In this document: one piece after another, positions 17,288-23,917 of the stretch
Position numbering within the stretch: the stretch's first letter is position 1
How the letters are laid out: each line of letters opens with the position of its first letter
Source of the DNA: Lacihabitans soyangensis
GTDB lineage: Bacteria > Bacteroidota > Bacteroidia > Cytophagales > Spirosomataceae
Length of the DNA: 64,000 nt
NCBI RefSeq assembly: GCF_024343775.1
Contig: NZ_RJUF01000007.1
Coordinates: forward strand, 1 to 64,000
Reading direction: 5' to 3'
Program-made: the position numbers and the translations under genes
The notes under the pieces: generated by a model
What the model saw: only the letters and a program-made list of their open reading frames with translations
Told to the model about the DNA's origin: nothing
Database searches by the model: none

Positions 17288-17860
17288 CTAGAATTCGATT
17301 GGAATCGTAACACCTGTTTTGTCCCAACCAATGTGCATATCGGCTCCTTTAGTTTCGCTTTTGGTAAATACAATCGAAAGATTTTCTAGCCTTTCAGCCA
17401 AAGTTCTTGTTTTAACTTTGAACCTCACCACATCTTTGGCTTCTTTGTAGTCGTAGTCTCCCCAGATGTCAGTTTCTGAGTTTAAAATAATGGTCCATTC
17501 GTCAGCGGTTGGAATTGCAAAAAGGCTGTAAACGCCAGCTTTGACTTTTTTGCCATCTATTTTTACATCTTTAAAAAACTTGATTTCGGTGGCCTCATTC
17601 GCTCCAAAACGCCAAACTTTGTCATAAGGAACTAGCTTGCCTCCAAAAACTTCACGGTCTTTTTTGGCAGGACGAGAATAAGTAACTCTTACAAATGCTT
17701 CTTTACCCACCTTTTCTGGGGCAAATTTTATGTCGTGAGCAAAATTATCGGGATAATATGCCATATCCATCGGGCTTTTGTCAAGGCCTCTGAATTTTTG
17801 AGCTTGGCTTGTGAGAGTAAAGATTAATAAAACAAACAGGGTAAATAACTTTTTTCTCAT
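17288..17860 (-). CDS. DUF2911 domain-containing secreted protein
   Basis: 190 aa. Signal peptide about 1-20 (ends TSQAQ). The DUF2911 core (about 45-185) is visible as RVTYSRPAKKDREVFGGKLVPYDKVWRFGANEATEIKF followed by KAGVYSLFAIP and WTIILNSE. Function unknown; the family is very common in Bacteroidota and exported. No operon partner is apparent. (The quoted core is at about residues 58-96.). Confidence 0.85.
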   Translation of the reverse strand: MRKKLFTLFVLLIFTLTSQAQKFRGLDKSPMDMAYYPDNFAHDIKFAPEKVGKEAFVRVTYSRPAKKDREVFGGKLVPYDKVWRFGANEATEIKFFKDVKIDGKKVKAGVYSLFAIPTADEWTIILNSETDIWGDYDYKEAKDVVRFKVKTRTLAERLENLSIVFTKSETKGADMHIGWDKTGVTIPIEF

Positions 17861-18078
17861 GATTTTAGTTTTTTCACAAATATCATCATTTTGTTTAGAA
17901 TGCTTTGTTTTCTAGATGACAAATTGGTTATTTTTTGAACGATAGATCTCAATAACAGTGAATTCAAATTTCAGGACATATTATATTAACCTTAAATCTA
18001 TTTTTGAATCCAAAAAAAAGTAATGTCGTTCCTTTGGGGCTTTTATAATTTTATTTCTTCTGTTCTTACCAAAATATC

Positions 18079-18091
18079 GCCCCGATGGGGC
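18079..18091. repeat. Short GC-rich palindrome GCCCCGATGGGGC
   Basis: Lies in the 279-bp gap 17861-18139 between two minus-strand genes, which is otherwise AT-rich. A related motif (cctttggggc) lies about 50 bases to the left. The pair resembles dispersed GGGGC-type intergenic repeats of Bacteroidota. It might also terminate the upstream hydrolase transcript (the gene ending at 18140). Confidence 0.35.
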
Positions 18092-18139
18092 TAATTAATA
18101 GATCCTTCTAATTGTTTTTTTGAATGCAAACTCCTTATC

Positions 18140-19093
18140 TCAATAAATCTTTTCAATAAATTCTTTTACCGCAATTATACTTGCTTTTGGGTCTTCTTCC
18201 ATGGGCACATGTCCAAGGTTTTTCAAAATCACTAAAGTGTCATTTGGTAAATCTTCATGAAATTTATAGGCTGATGCTATGGGAATAAGCTGGTCCTGGT
18301 CGCCCCATAAAACCAAAGTAGGTACTTTGATGGTTTTTATTATTTGACTTGTGTTGTTTTTGCTGGCGGTATTTTTTGAAGATGCCAATCGCTCTTTGAA
18401 TGCTTTCCGATTTCCTTCTCTTAACGTAAGTTCGTAATATCTATCTATAAGCACGTTAGAAACTTTCGTGGGGTCGAAATACACATTCTTCACACTCGAT
18501 TCCACCATTGACCTTGGTGTTATTTTTTCAAGTAAATTGTTCAAAATTGGAACTTTGGCTAATTTAAATGCAATAGGAACAGAGGTAGAATTTAACGGAT
18601 AACCACCTGCATCTATTAAAATCAGCTTTTTTATTTTCTCTGGATGTTCAATGGCATAGTTCCAGCTCACCGAACCACCTAGCGAATTTCCACCCAAAAT
18701 ACACCTGTTTATTTTTAGTTTTATCAGTAAACTATCCAGGAAGTCAACATAGGCTTTTTGAGAATAATCATGGTTGGCATTTGGCCCAGTAAGTCCATTA
18801 GCTGGCAAATCGAAAGTGATAATTCGTTTCGTCGCTTTTAGTTCAGCCACCCAAGGCTCCCAAGTATGAAGACTGGCAGCGGTGCCGTGGATTAATACCA
18901 AAGGCAAAGAGTCTGTCGGTAAACCTTGGTCTCTGAAATGTACTTGAATTCCATTGATAGGCATAAATTCAGATTCCTCGTTGGCGTACTTGGATTTCAG
19001 ATAGTCTAATGAAAGATCATTTCTCCAAAAAATGATAATCAATGCAAAAAAGGGAACGAGAAGTATGAGTAGAAGTATTTTTATGAATTTCAT
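18140..19093 (-). CDS. Alpha/beta hydrolase, membrane-anchored
   Basis: 317 aa. An uncleaved N-terminal helix (about 4-23) anchors an alpha/beta-hydrolase fold. The oxyanion motif is LIHGTAAS (about 68-75), nucleophile elbow GGNSLGGSVSW, catalytic Asp in LWGDQDQLIP and His in NLGHVPMEE. The triad is complete, so it is likely an active esterase or related hydrolase with unknown substrate. Stands alone. Confidence 0.85.
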   Translation of the reverse strand: MKFIKILLLILLVPFFALIIIFWRNDLSLDYLKSKYANEESEFMPINGIQVHFRDQGLPTDSLPLVLIHGTAASLHTWEPWVAELKATKRIITFDLPANGLTGPNANHDYSQKAYVDFLDSLLIKLKINRCILGGNSLGGSVSWNYAIEHPEKIKKLILIDAGGYPLNSTSVPIAFKLAKVPILNNLLEKITPRSMVESSVKNVYFDPTKVSNVLIDRYYELTLREGNRKAFKERLASSKNTASKNNTSQIIKTIKVPTLVLWGDQDQLIPIASAYKFHEDLPNDTLVILKNLGHVPMEEDPKASIIAVKEFIEKIY

Positions 19094-19111
19094 ATGTTTA
19101 TTATTTACAGC

Positions 19112-19132
19112 TAAGACGCCAAGACGCTAAGA
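19112..19132. repeat. CTAAGACGCCAAGACGCTAAG intergenic repeat remnant
   Basis: A short motif made of two GACGC(T/C)AAG-like units lies just upstream of the alpha/beta hydrolase gene. Similar motifs lie at about 29704-29725 and 49859-49880, each in a gap between genes. The wider gap 19094-19514 is AT-rich and contains no well-supported gene. Confidence 0.4.
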
Positions 19133-19308
19133 AATAATCATTTCCCTATATGTCTGAAATCTTAGTCATGAATGTTTCATTTCTAGATTAACTTAGTCAG
19201 TAAGACAATTAATTAAAACGTTAACATTCAATAATTTAAGTATATTTAATAAAAACCACTAAACTAAAACAAACTTTTTAAATCTACTTCAATTTTAAAG
19301 ACTAATTT

Positions 19309-19440
19309 ATGAAAATTAAGCCCAAACATATTTTTAGTATTGGCCTAAAACCAACTTCCCTTTATTATTTTCCCAAGATTTTTGAGTTTGTAGGCTTTGA
19401 GGTCTTACAAACAAATAAATCTAAACGCAACCAAAATTGA
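19309..19440 (+). CDS. Possible small ORF (43 aa), weak
   Basis: The only noteworthy open frame in the 420-bp gap 19094-19514. It starts MKIKPKHIFSIGLKPT and ends KSKRNQN, basic at both ends with a short hydrophobic centre. No recognisable family, ribosome binding site or promoter. It could equally be chance in AT-rich DNA. Confidence 0.15.
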   Translation: MKIKPKHIFSIGLKPTSLYYFPKIFEFVGFEVLQTNKSKRNQN

Positions 19441-19514
19441 AGTGAATAGTATTTTTTTCATGATACATAGGTGTGTGAATTGGAGATTCAACGAAGGGAA
19501 TGCTGTACTATTTT

Positions 19515-20264
19515 CTAAAATAGTGAAATTCCTACATCAATGTATTTCTGTTTTACTTCAATACTTATTTTTTTATCTGTTACAATATTCTTTACACTAC
19601 TTATTTTTGAAAAGGACAAATATTTCACAGTTTCAAATTTCGAAGAATCACACAAAAAGTAGGTTTCTTTGGCATTATTAGCCATTGTCATAGTCATTTC
19701 TGCCTCTTTTTCTGAGTTTGCACTAAGTCCATTGGCTATCGAAATACCATCAACACCAACAAAAGCCTTTTCAGCTTTATACCTAGCAAGGTGTTCGGTT
19801 GCAATTGGCCCATGAGCCGCTTGCCGAAGTGCATCTATTTCGCCACCAGCAAAGTTAACTTGAACCTCGCTATTGAGTAATTCAAGCAAAACAGGAATGG
19901 AATTCGTAACTACCTTTATCTTTCTATTTTTCAAATACTTACACATTCTAAAAACCGTGCTTCCACAATCCAAGAATATGACTTCACCAGCTTTTATAAG
20001 TTCGGAGGCTTTCTGTGCGATTTCTTCTTTGGCATCTGCATTTACATCGTTTTTATCAAAAAACGCAATTTTGGGTTTATCAAAATCATTTCGAATAGCC
20101 CCTCCGTGTGTTCGCGTGAGCAAGCCCTGATTGGCAAGTGTATTCAAATCGCGTCGAATCGTAATCTCCGATGTGCCAATTTCACTTGCCAAATCTGCCA
20201 CATCTGCAGAATCATTGGCCGCCAATATTTCTAAAATTTTATGTTTTCGAAGTTGAAAATTCAT
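19515..20264 (-). CDS. DeoR/GlpR-family transcriptional regulator
   Basis: 249 aa. An N-terminal DeoR helix-turn-helix covers about residues 5-57 (VADLASEIGTSEITIRRDL, then GLLTRTHGGAI). The C-terminal DeoRC sensor domain (about 75-230) shows IFLDCGSTVFRMC, VVTNSIPV and FVGVDGIS, which bind sugar phosphates in this family. It is divergent from a NudK-type gene; the 53 bp between them hold facing promoter matches, so it may regulate both itself and that gene. Confidence 0.9.
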   Translation of the reverse strand: MNFQLRKHKILEILAANDSADVADLASEIGTSEITIRRDLNTLANQGLLTRTHGGAIRNDFDKPKIAFFDKNDVNADAKEEIAQKASELIKAGEVIFLDCGSTVFRMCKYLKNRKIKVVTNSIPVLLELLNSEVQVNFAGGEIDALRQAAHGPIATEHLARYKAEKAFVGVDGISIANGLSANSEKEAEMTMTMANNAKETYFLCDSSKFETVKYLSFSKISSVKNIVTDKKISIEVKQKYIDVGISLF

Positions 20265-20317
20265 TTCTATCCTTACATTTGTTCAAAAATAATCATAAAT
20301 AATCAATATCTATCAAA
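20252..20317. promoter_or_regulatory. Facing promoter matches between DeoR and NudK genes
   Basis: Plus strand: TACATTTG (20274-20281) matches TAnnTTTG exactly with a GTTG 18 bp upstream (20252-20255). Minus strand: TATTTTTG (20291-20284) with a TTTG (20317-20314) 22 bp upstream. The two -7 boxes are only 2 bp apart, so the promoters overlap and could be switched by one bound repressor. Confidence 0.4.
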
Positions 20318-20884
20318 ATGAATATAAAAAATATCAAAACAGAGGTGCTTTCTGACAATTGGTACACGCTCCGAAAAGTAACTTTTGACCACCAAATGAA
20401 ATCTGGAGAATGGGTCACACAAAGCAGAGAGGCCTACGACAGGGGCAATGGAGCAGTAATTCTTTTGTACAATTCAGAACAAAAAACCGTGATTCTCACC
20501 CGACAATTTAGAATGCCGACCTACTTAAATGGTAATCCTGACGGCATGTTGATAGAGGCTTGTGCTGGACTTTTGGATGCCGACAACCCCGAGGATTGCA
20601 TAAAAAGAGAAACCGAAGAAGAGACGGGCTTCAAAATCAGCGAGGTAAAAAAGGTTTTTGAGGTATATATGTCACCTGGCTCGGTTACCGAAATTCTCTA
20701 CTTTTTTGTGGCTGAATACTCCAAAGATTTACAAGTAAATGATGGCGGCGGGGTGGATAACGAAAATATTGAGGTGTTAGAATTAGATTTTCAGGAAGCC
20801 ATGAAAATGATAAAAACTGGAGAAATTAAAGACGCCAAAACAATTATGCTTTTGCAATATGCTTTTATTGAAGGCTTGGTTTGA
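20318..20884 (+). CDS. nudK: NudK-like Nudix hydrolase (GDP-mannose pyrophosphatase family)
   Basis: 188-aa cytoplasmic hydrolase that by family cleaves GDP-mannose or related sugar nucleotides. The start [21 protein letters not shown] and the segment [16 protein letters not shown] match NudK. The Nudix box is intact at the catalytic end: RETEEETGF, preceded by [14 protein letters not shown]. The C-terminal [11 protein letters not shown] is typical too. Divergent from a DeoR regulator. Mannose-related substrate is inferred from family similarity. Confidence 0.8.
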   Translation: MNIKNIKTEVLSDNWYTLRKVTFDHQMKSGEWVTQSREAYDRGNGAVILLYNSEQKTVILTRQFRMPTYLNGNPDGMLIEACAGLLDADNPEDCIKRETEEETGFKISEVKKVFEVYMSPGSVTEILYFFVAEYSKDLQVNDGGGVDNENIEVLELDFQEAMKMIKTGEIKDAKTIMLLQYAFIEGLV

Positions 20885-20889
20885 TTCGG

Positions 20890-20925
20890 TAATGTGCTAA
20901 TGTGTTAATGAATGAAAGAATGATG
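20890..20925. repeat. GTGCTAATGTGTTAATG low-complexity remnant
   Basis: Directly after the NudK gene, two TAATGTG(C/T) units occur in tandem, followed by AATGAATGAAAGAATG. The remaining gap to 21153 is AT-rich with no gene seen. Confidence 0.3.
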
Positions 20926-21153
20926 GAATAATTTATGTAAGGTCGAGAATACCAAATTCATCAGTTCAATAATGACTTAATAAGAAAATAGTTAATCAAT
21001 TGTGAAAACGATTTACTGAAACCAAAAATGAGAAAAAGTAAAACTCTAAAATAGGCTTTTTTAACCTCTTGGCAGTTCTGTTTCTAAAAAACGTACATAT
21101 TATTTCCAAACCCAGAATTTGCTCGTATTTTTACTTTTATTCATAAAATATCG

Positions 21154-21522
21154 ATGAGCAAAAAAATAATATTTACAGAGAAAGCACCAGCGGCTATTGG
21201 ACCTTACTCACAAGCCGTTTTGGCTGGCAATACACTTTATGTTTCGGGACAAATTGCCTTAGATTTGGCTCCTTTGGGCGACATCAAGGCCGAAACTCAG
21301 AGAATCATGGAAAATCTAGGACACATACTTGCTGAAGCAGGAATGGATTATACCAACGTTGTGAAATCCAGCATTTTTCTTAAGAAAATGGACGATTTTG
21401 GCATTGTAAACGAAGTTTATGGGAGTTTCTATCCTGAAAACCCGCCAGCAAGAGAAACAGTGCAAGTTGCGAAATTGCCAAAAGACGTAAACGTAGAAAT
21501 ATCAGTAATCGCCGTGAAATAA
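21154..21522 (+). CDS. ridA: RidA-family reactive imine/enamine deaminase
   Basis: 122-aa member of the Rid (YjgF/YER057c/UK114) family, which hydrolyses toxic 2-aminoacrylate-type imines formed by PLP enzymes. Hallmarks are EKAPAAIGPYSQAV at the N-terminus, LYVSGQIALD, the catalytic-site arginine in NPPARETVQVAKLPKD (R at about 105) and the terminal VEISVIAV. All substrate-binding positions seem intact. It is monocistronic; a small GGAGG/CCTCC hairpin follows the stop. Confidence 0.9.
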   Translation: MSKKIIFTEKAPAAIGPYSQAVLAGNTLYVSGQIALDLAPLGDIKAETQRIMENLGHILAEAGMDYTNVVKSSIFLKKMDDFGIVNEVYGSFYPENPPARETVQVAKLPKDVNVEISVIAVK

Positions 21523-21524
21523 AA

Positions 21525-21547
21525 AACCTCCCGATTGCTCAGGAGGC
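21525..21547. terminator. Small hairpin after ridA
   Basis: CCTCC and GGAGG arms flank a 10-base loop, with an A6 run on the left. This would act as a T-tailed terminator only on the minus strand; on the plus strand the tail is mixed. Weak. Confidence 0.35.
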
Positions 21548-21684
21548 TATGTTTAAGGTCAAGATTGATCGTTTATTAAGGTTAAATAGCACGACAAAAC
21601 TATAACAAATTCAAGAAAAAATATAATTTTCGTCTAAAATATTTTAAGAAATTTTACATCTATCTAATAATCAACCTTTAAATA

Positions 21685-22614
21685 ATGAATAACAGAAGAG
21701 CGTTTATCAAAAAAAGCATCGGTGCCGCATCATTGGTCGGTCTTGGAGGCTTAGGAAACCAAGTTTTTGCCGAGAAAACAAAAGCTGAAAAGAACAATTT
21801 TAAGCTATTATATGCCCCACACTTTGGCATGTTCAAGCACTCAGCTGGAGACGATTTGTTCGACCAATTACAATTCATGGCCGACAATGGATTTATGGCT
21901 TTGGAAGACAACGGAATGCTGAAAAGACCTATTGAAACGCAAAAGAAAATAGGCGAAACACTCAATAAACTAGGAATGAAAATGGGTGTTTTTGTGGTGG
22001 ATGGCGGCGAAAACTGGAAAACTTCCTTGGCATCAGGAAAACCTGAATTTTTAGAAAACTTCTTAAAAACTTGTCGCGAATCCGTAGAAACAGCCAAACG
22101 TTGCAATGCCAAATACATGACCGTAGTTCCTGGTTTTTTTGAAAGAAAACTTCCTATGGGTATTCAAACAGCCAATGTGATAGACGCCTATCGCAGAGCT
22201 TGTGACATCTTTGAGCCACACGGCTTGGTGATGGTGATGGAGCCATTGAGCGATACGCCAGACTTATTTTTACAGAATTCTGACCAGAGTTATTTGATAT
22301 GTAAAGCAGTTAACAGTCCTTCTTGCAAGATACTATTTGATATGTGGCACATGCAACGCAACGAAGGCGAAATGACCCGAAACATGGATTTGGTTTGGGA
22401 CGAAATTGCCTATTTCCAAATCGGCGACGAACCAGGTAGAAAAGAACCGACTACTGGTGAAATCAACTATAATTTCCTTTTTAAACATATCCATGACAAA
22501 GCCAAAGCCAACAAGCAAGAGTTTATAATGGGTATGGAACACGGCAACATGTTCCCCGGCAAAGAAGGTGAACAAAAACTCATAAAAGCCTATGTACAAT
22601 CTGATAATTTCTAA
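21685..22614 (+). CDS. Hydroxypyruvate isomerase-like TIM-barrel protein, Tat signal
   Basis: 309 aa. The start MNNRRAFIKKSIGAASLVGL is a twin-arginine signal peptide, so the enzyme is exported folded. The barrel belongs to the AP-endonuclease-2/hydroxypyruvate isomerase group: likely metal ligands are E in MVMEPLSD, D in LFDMWHMQRNEG, the H after it, and E in IMGMEHGN. It resembles the Tat-type barrel at 16295 only in fold. Substrate unknown. The next gene starts just downstream. Confidence 0.8.
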   Translation: MNNRRAFIKKSIGAASLVGLGGLGNQVFAEKTKAEKNNFKLLYAPHFGMFKHSAGDDLFDQLQFMADNGFMALEDNGMLKRPIETQKKIGETLNKLGMKMGVFVVDGGENWKTSLASGKPEFLENFLKTCRESVETAKRCNAKYMTVVPGFFERKLPMGIQTANVIDAYRRACDIFEPHGLVMVMEPLSDTPDLFLQNSDQSYLICKAVNSPSCKILFDMWHMQRNEGEMTRNMDLVWDEIAYFQIGDEPGRKEPTTGEINYNFLFKHIHDKAKANKQEFIMGMEHGNMFPGKEGEQKLIKAYVQSDNF

Positions 22615-22682
22615 GAAGAGCCTCACCGTGTCGACGGACGCCCCAACCCCCGGGGTGCCGTTCCACTCCACATGGAGAGGGA
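22615..22682. repeat. GC-rich repeat fragment fused to a gene start
   Basis: A 68-base stretch far richer in G and C than its surroundings joins two CDS. It contains CCCCAACCCCCGGGGTG and the pairing arms CTCCA/TGGAG of a GGAGAGGGAG motif. On the minus strand it reads like the dispersed CTCCCTCTCCATGTGGAG-type intergenic repeats of Bacteroidota. It encodes the N-terminal extension of the following phosphatase. Confidence 0.45.
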
Positions 22683-23161
22683 GTTTCTATTTATTTGCTT
22701 TTTTGTTGTCGGCATGGGCATTAAGTTCCTGTACCACAAGTTTTTATATTGTACGACATGCCGAAAAATCTACTTCGCCAAAGGAAAACCCAGTATTAAC
22801 AGAAGCTGGAAGTCAAAGGGCTGAGAGATTGAAAAAGATACTAGAAAACAAGGGAATAGAAAGAGTATACTCCACGAAAACTGTACGAACCACCACTACC
22901 GCAAAGCCCTTGGCAAATGCCAGAAAGATTGAAATCGAAATTTACGAGCCAAAAAACCAATCGGCTTTGATAGAAACCTTGAAAAAATCAAAGCAAAATA
23001 CTTTGATAGTTGGTCATAGTAACACTATACGACACATTATCAACGGATTATCCGAGAAAGAATTTCTCAAAAAAGACCTTGAAGATAGCGAATATTCTAA
23101 TTTGTATTTGGTAAAACGGGGGAAGCTTGGAAAGCCGAAGGCGAAGGTGCAACAATACTGA
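22655..23161 (+). CDS. SixA-like histidine phosphatase family lipoprotein
   Basis: Histidine phosphatase (phosphoglycerate-mutase-like) domain with catalytic YIVRHAEKS and a second-histidine motif VGHSNTIRHI. The hydrophobic signal SFYLFAFLLSAWALSSC carries a lipobox (LSSC), so it is probably a lipoprotein. The start is uncertain: a GTG at 22655 gives a normal lipoprotein signal of about 26 residues, whereas the ATG at 22592 overlaps the upstream gene by 23 bases and adds repeat-derived residues. The last ten residues (GKPKAKVQQY) look unusual and may reflect a late frameshift. Substrate unknown. Confidence 0.75.
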   Translation: MPFHSTWRGSFYLFAFLLSAWALSSCTTSFYIVRHAEKSTSPKENPVLTEAGSQRAERLKKILENKGIERVYSTKTVRTTTTAKPLANARKIEIEIYEPKNQSALIETLKKSKQNTLIVGHSNTIRHIINGLSEKEFLKKDLEDSEYSNLYLVKRGKLGKPKAKVQQY

Positions 23162-23165
23162 GTTC

Positions 23166-23773
23166 ATTGTCTGAATTAGGATTTTTAGGATTACAAGATT
23201 TTAAGATTAGCCTTGTCAAGTATTGGAAAGGTTCATTTTTTATTCAGATTTATATTTTTTTTAATGAAACACAAAGAGATAACTCATAAGATTATAGGGT
23301 GTGCTATGGCTGTTCATAGTGAACTTGGAAATGGTTTTCAGGAAGTGATTTACCAAAGAGCTTTAGACATAGAAATGACAAAACAAGGTTTAATTTTTCA
23401 AAGAGAAATGTCGATGAATATCTATTATGATGGTCATGATATTGGTACCAGAAGGGTAGATTTCTTTGTTGAAGGATGCATAATGGTGGAAATTAAGGCA
23501 ATAATCCAACTGGATGCCGTACATCTAGCTCAAGCAATGAATTATTGCCAAGCGTATAATTTACCAATTGGATTATTGATAAATTTTGGAGCTAAAAGCT
23601 TAGATTTTAAAAGAGTTTACAATGTAAATCACCCGGAGAATAAGAAGGAATAAATGCCCTGATTAGGATTCTTAAGATTTCAGGATTAGTTATTTGTAAA
23701 GAAAGAATAAGAAAGTACTCAATGTTATAAAATCTTATAATCCTCTAATCCAACAAATCCTAATTCTGACAAT
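23166..23773. mobile_element. Inverted-repeat-bounded element carrying a GxxExxY gene
   Basis: The left end attgtctgaattagg (23166-23180) is matched by cctaattctgacaat (23759-23773) with a single difference. Inside both ends the similarity continues as GGATT...AAGATTTT-type repeats. The only gene inside is the GxxExxY ORF (23264-23653). No transposase is present. Such repeat-flanked GxxExxY or four-helix-bundle ORFs occur scattered in Bacteroidota and Leptospira genomes. Confidence 0.55.
23264..23653 (+). CDS. GxxExxY protein (PD-(D/E)XK-like small protein)
   Basis: 129 aa. The ATG at 23264 gives the family start MKHKEITHKIIGCAMAVHSE; the upstream ATG adds 17 unconserved residues. The name-giving motif is GFQEVIY, followed by the conserved basic region GTRRVDFFVEG and VEIKA, which with the preceding D fits a PD-(D/E)XK nuclease-like core (D-x13-E-x-K). 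Function unknown; nuclease activity is an inference from fold. It is the only gene in an inverted-repeat element. Confidence 0.85.
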   Translation: MKHKEITHKIIGCAMAVHSELGNGFQEVIYQRALDIEMTKQGLIFQREMSMNIYYDGHDIGTRRVDFFVEGCIMVEIKAIIQLDAVHLAQAMNYCQAYNLPIGLLINFGAKSLDFKRVYNVNHPENKKE

Positions 23774-23917
23774 TGAAATGAAAATATCTGAATAGGATTC
23801 ATAAGATTAAAGGATTAGTTATTAATTAAATAGAAAATAAGAAAGTACTCAATTCTATAAAATCATAAAATCCTTTAATCCCAAATTCCAATAGCTTTCG
23901 GAACTAATTCTGACAAA
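23659..23917. repeat. Two tandem MITE-like copies (about 115 and 129 bp)
   Basis: Copy 1 (23659-23772) starts ctgattaggattcttaagat; copy 2 (23788-23916) starts ctgaataggattcataagat. Both contain aataagaaagtactcaa, and both end in (c)taattctgacaa. Each has inverted ends of the GGATTAnAAGATT type, so each resembles a deleted form of the adjacent GxxExxY element. Copy 2 runs directly up to the start codon of the SNF2 gene. Confidence 0.7.

Noticed and set aside
19397-19681. 94-aa frame opposite the 3' end of the DeoR gene
   Set aside because: Mostly antisense to a well-supported regulator gene, with AT-rich composition.
23166-23773. Insertion sequence with transposase
   Set aside because: No transposase or DDE/HUH motif in the only gene; described as an inverted-repeat element instead.
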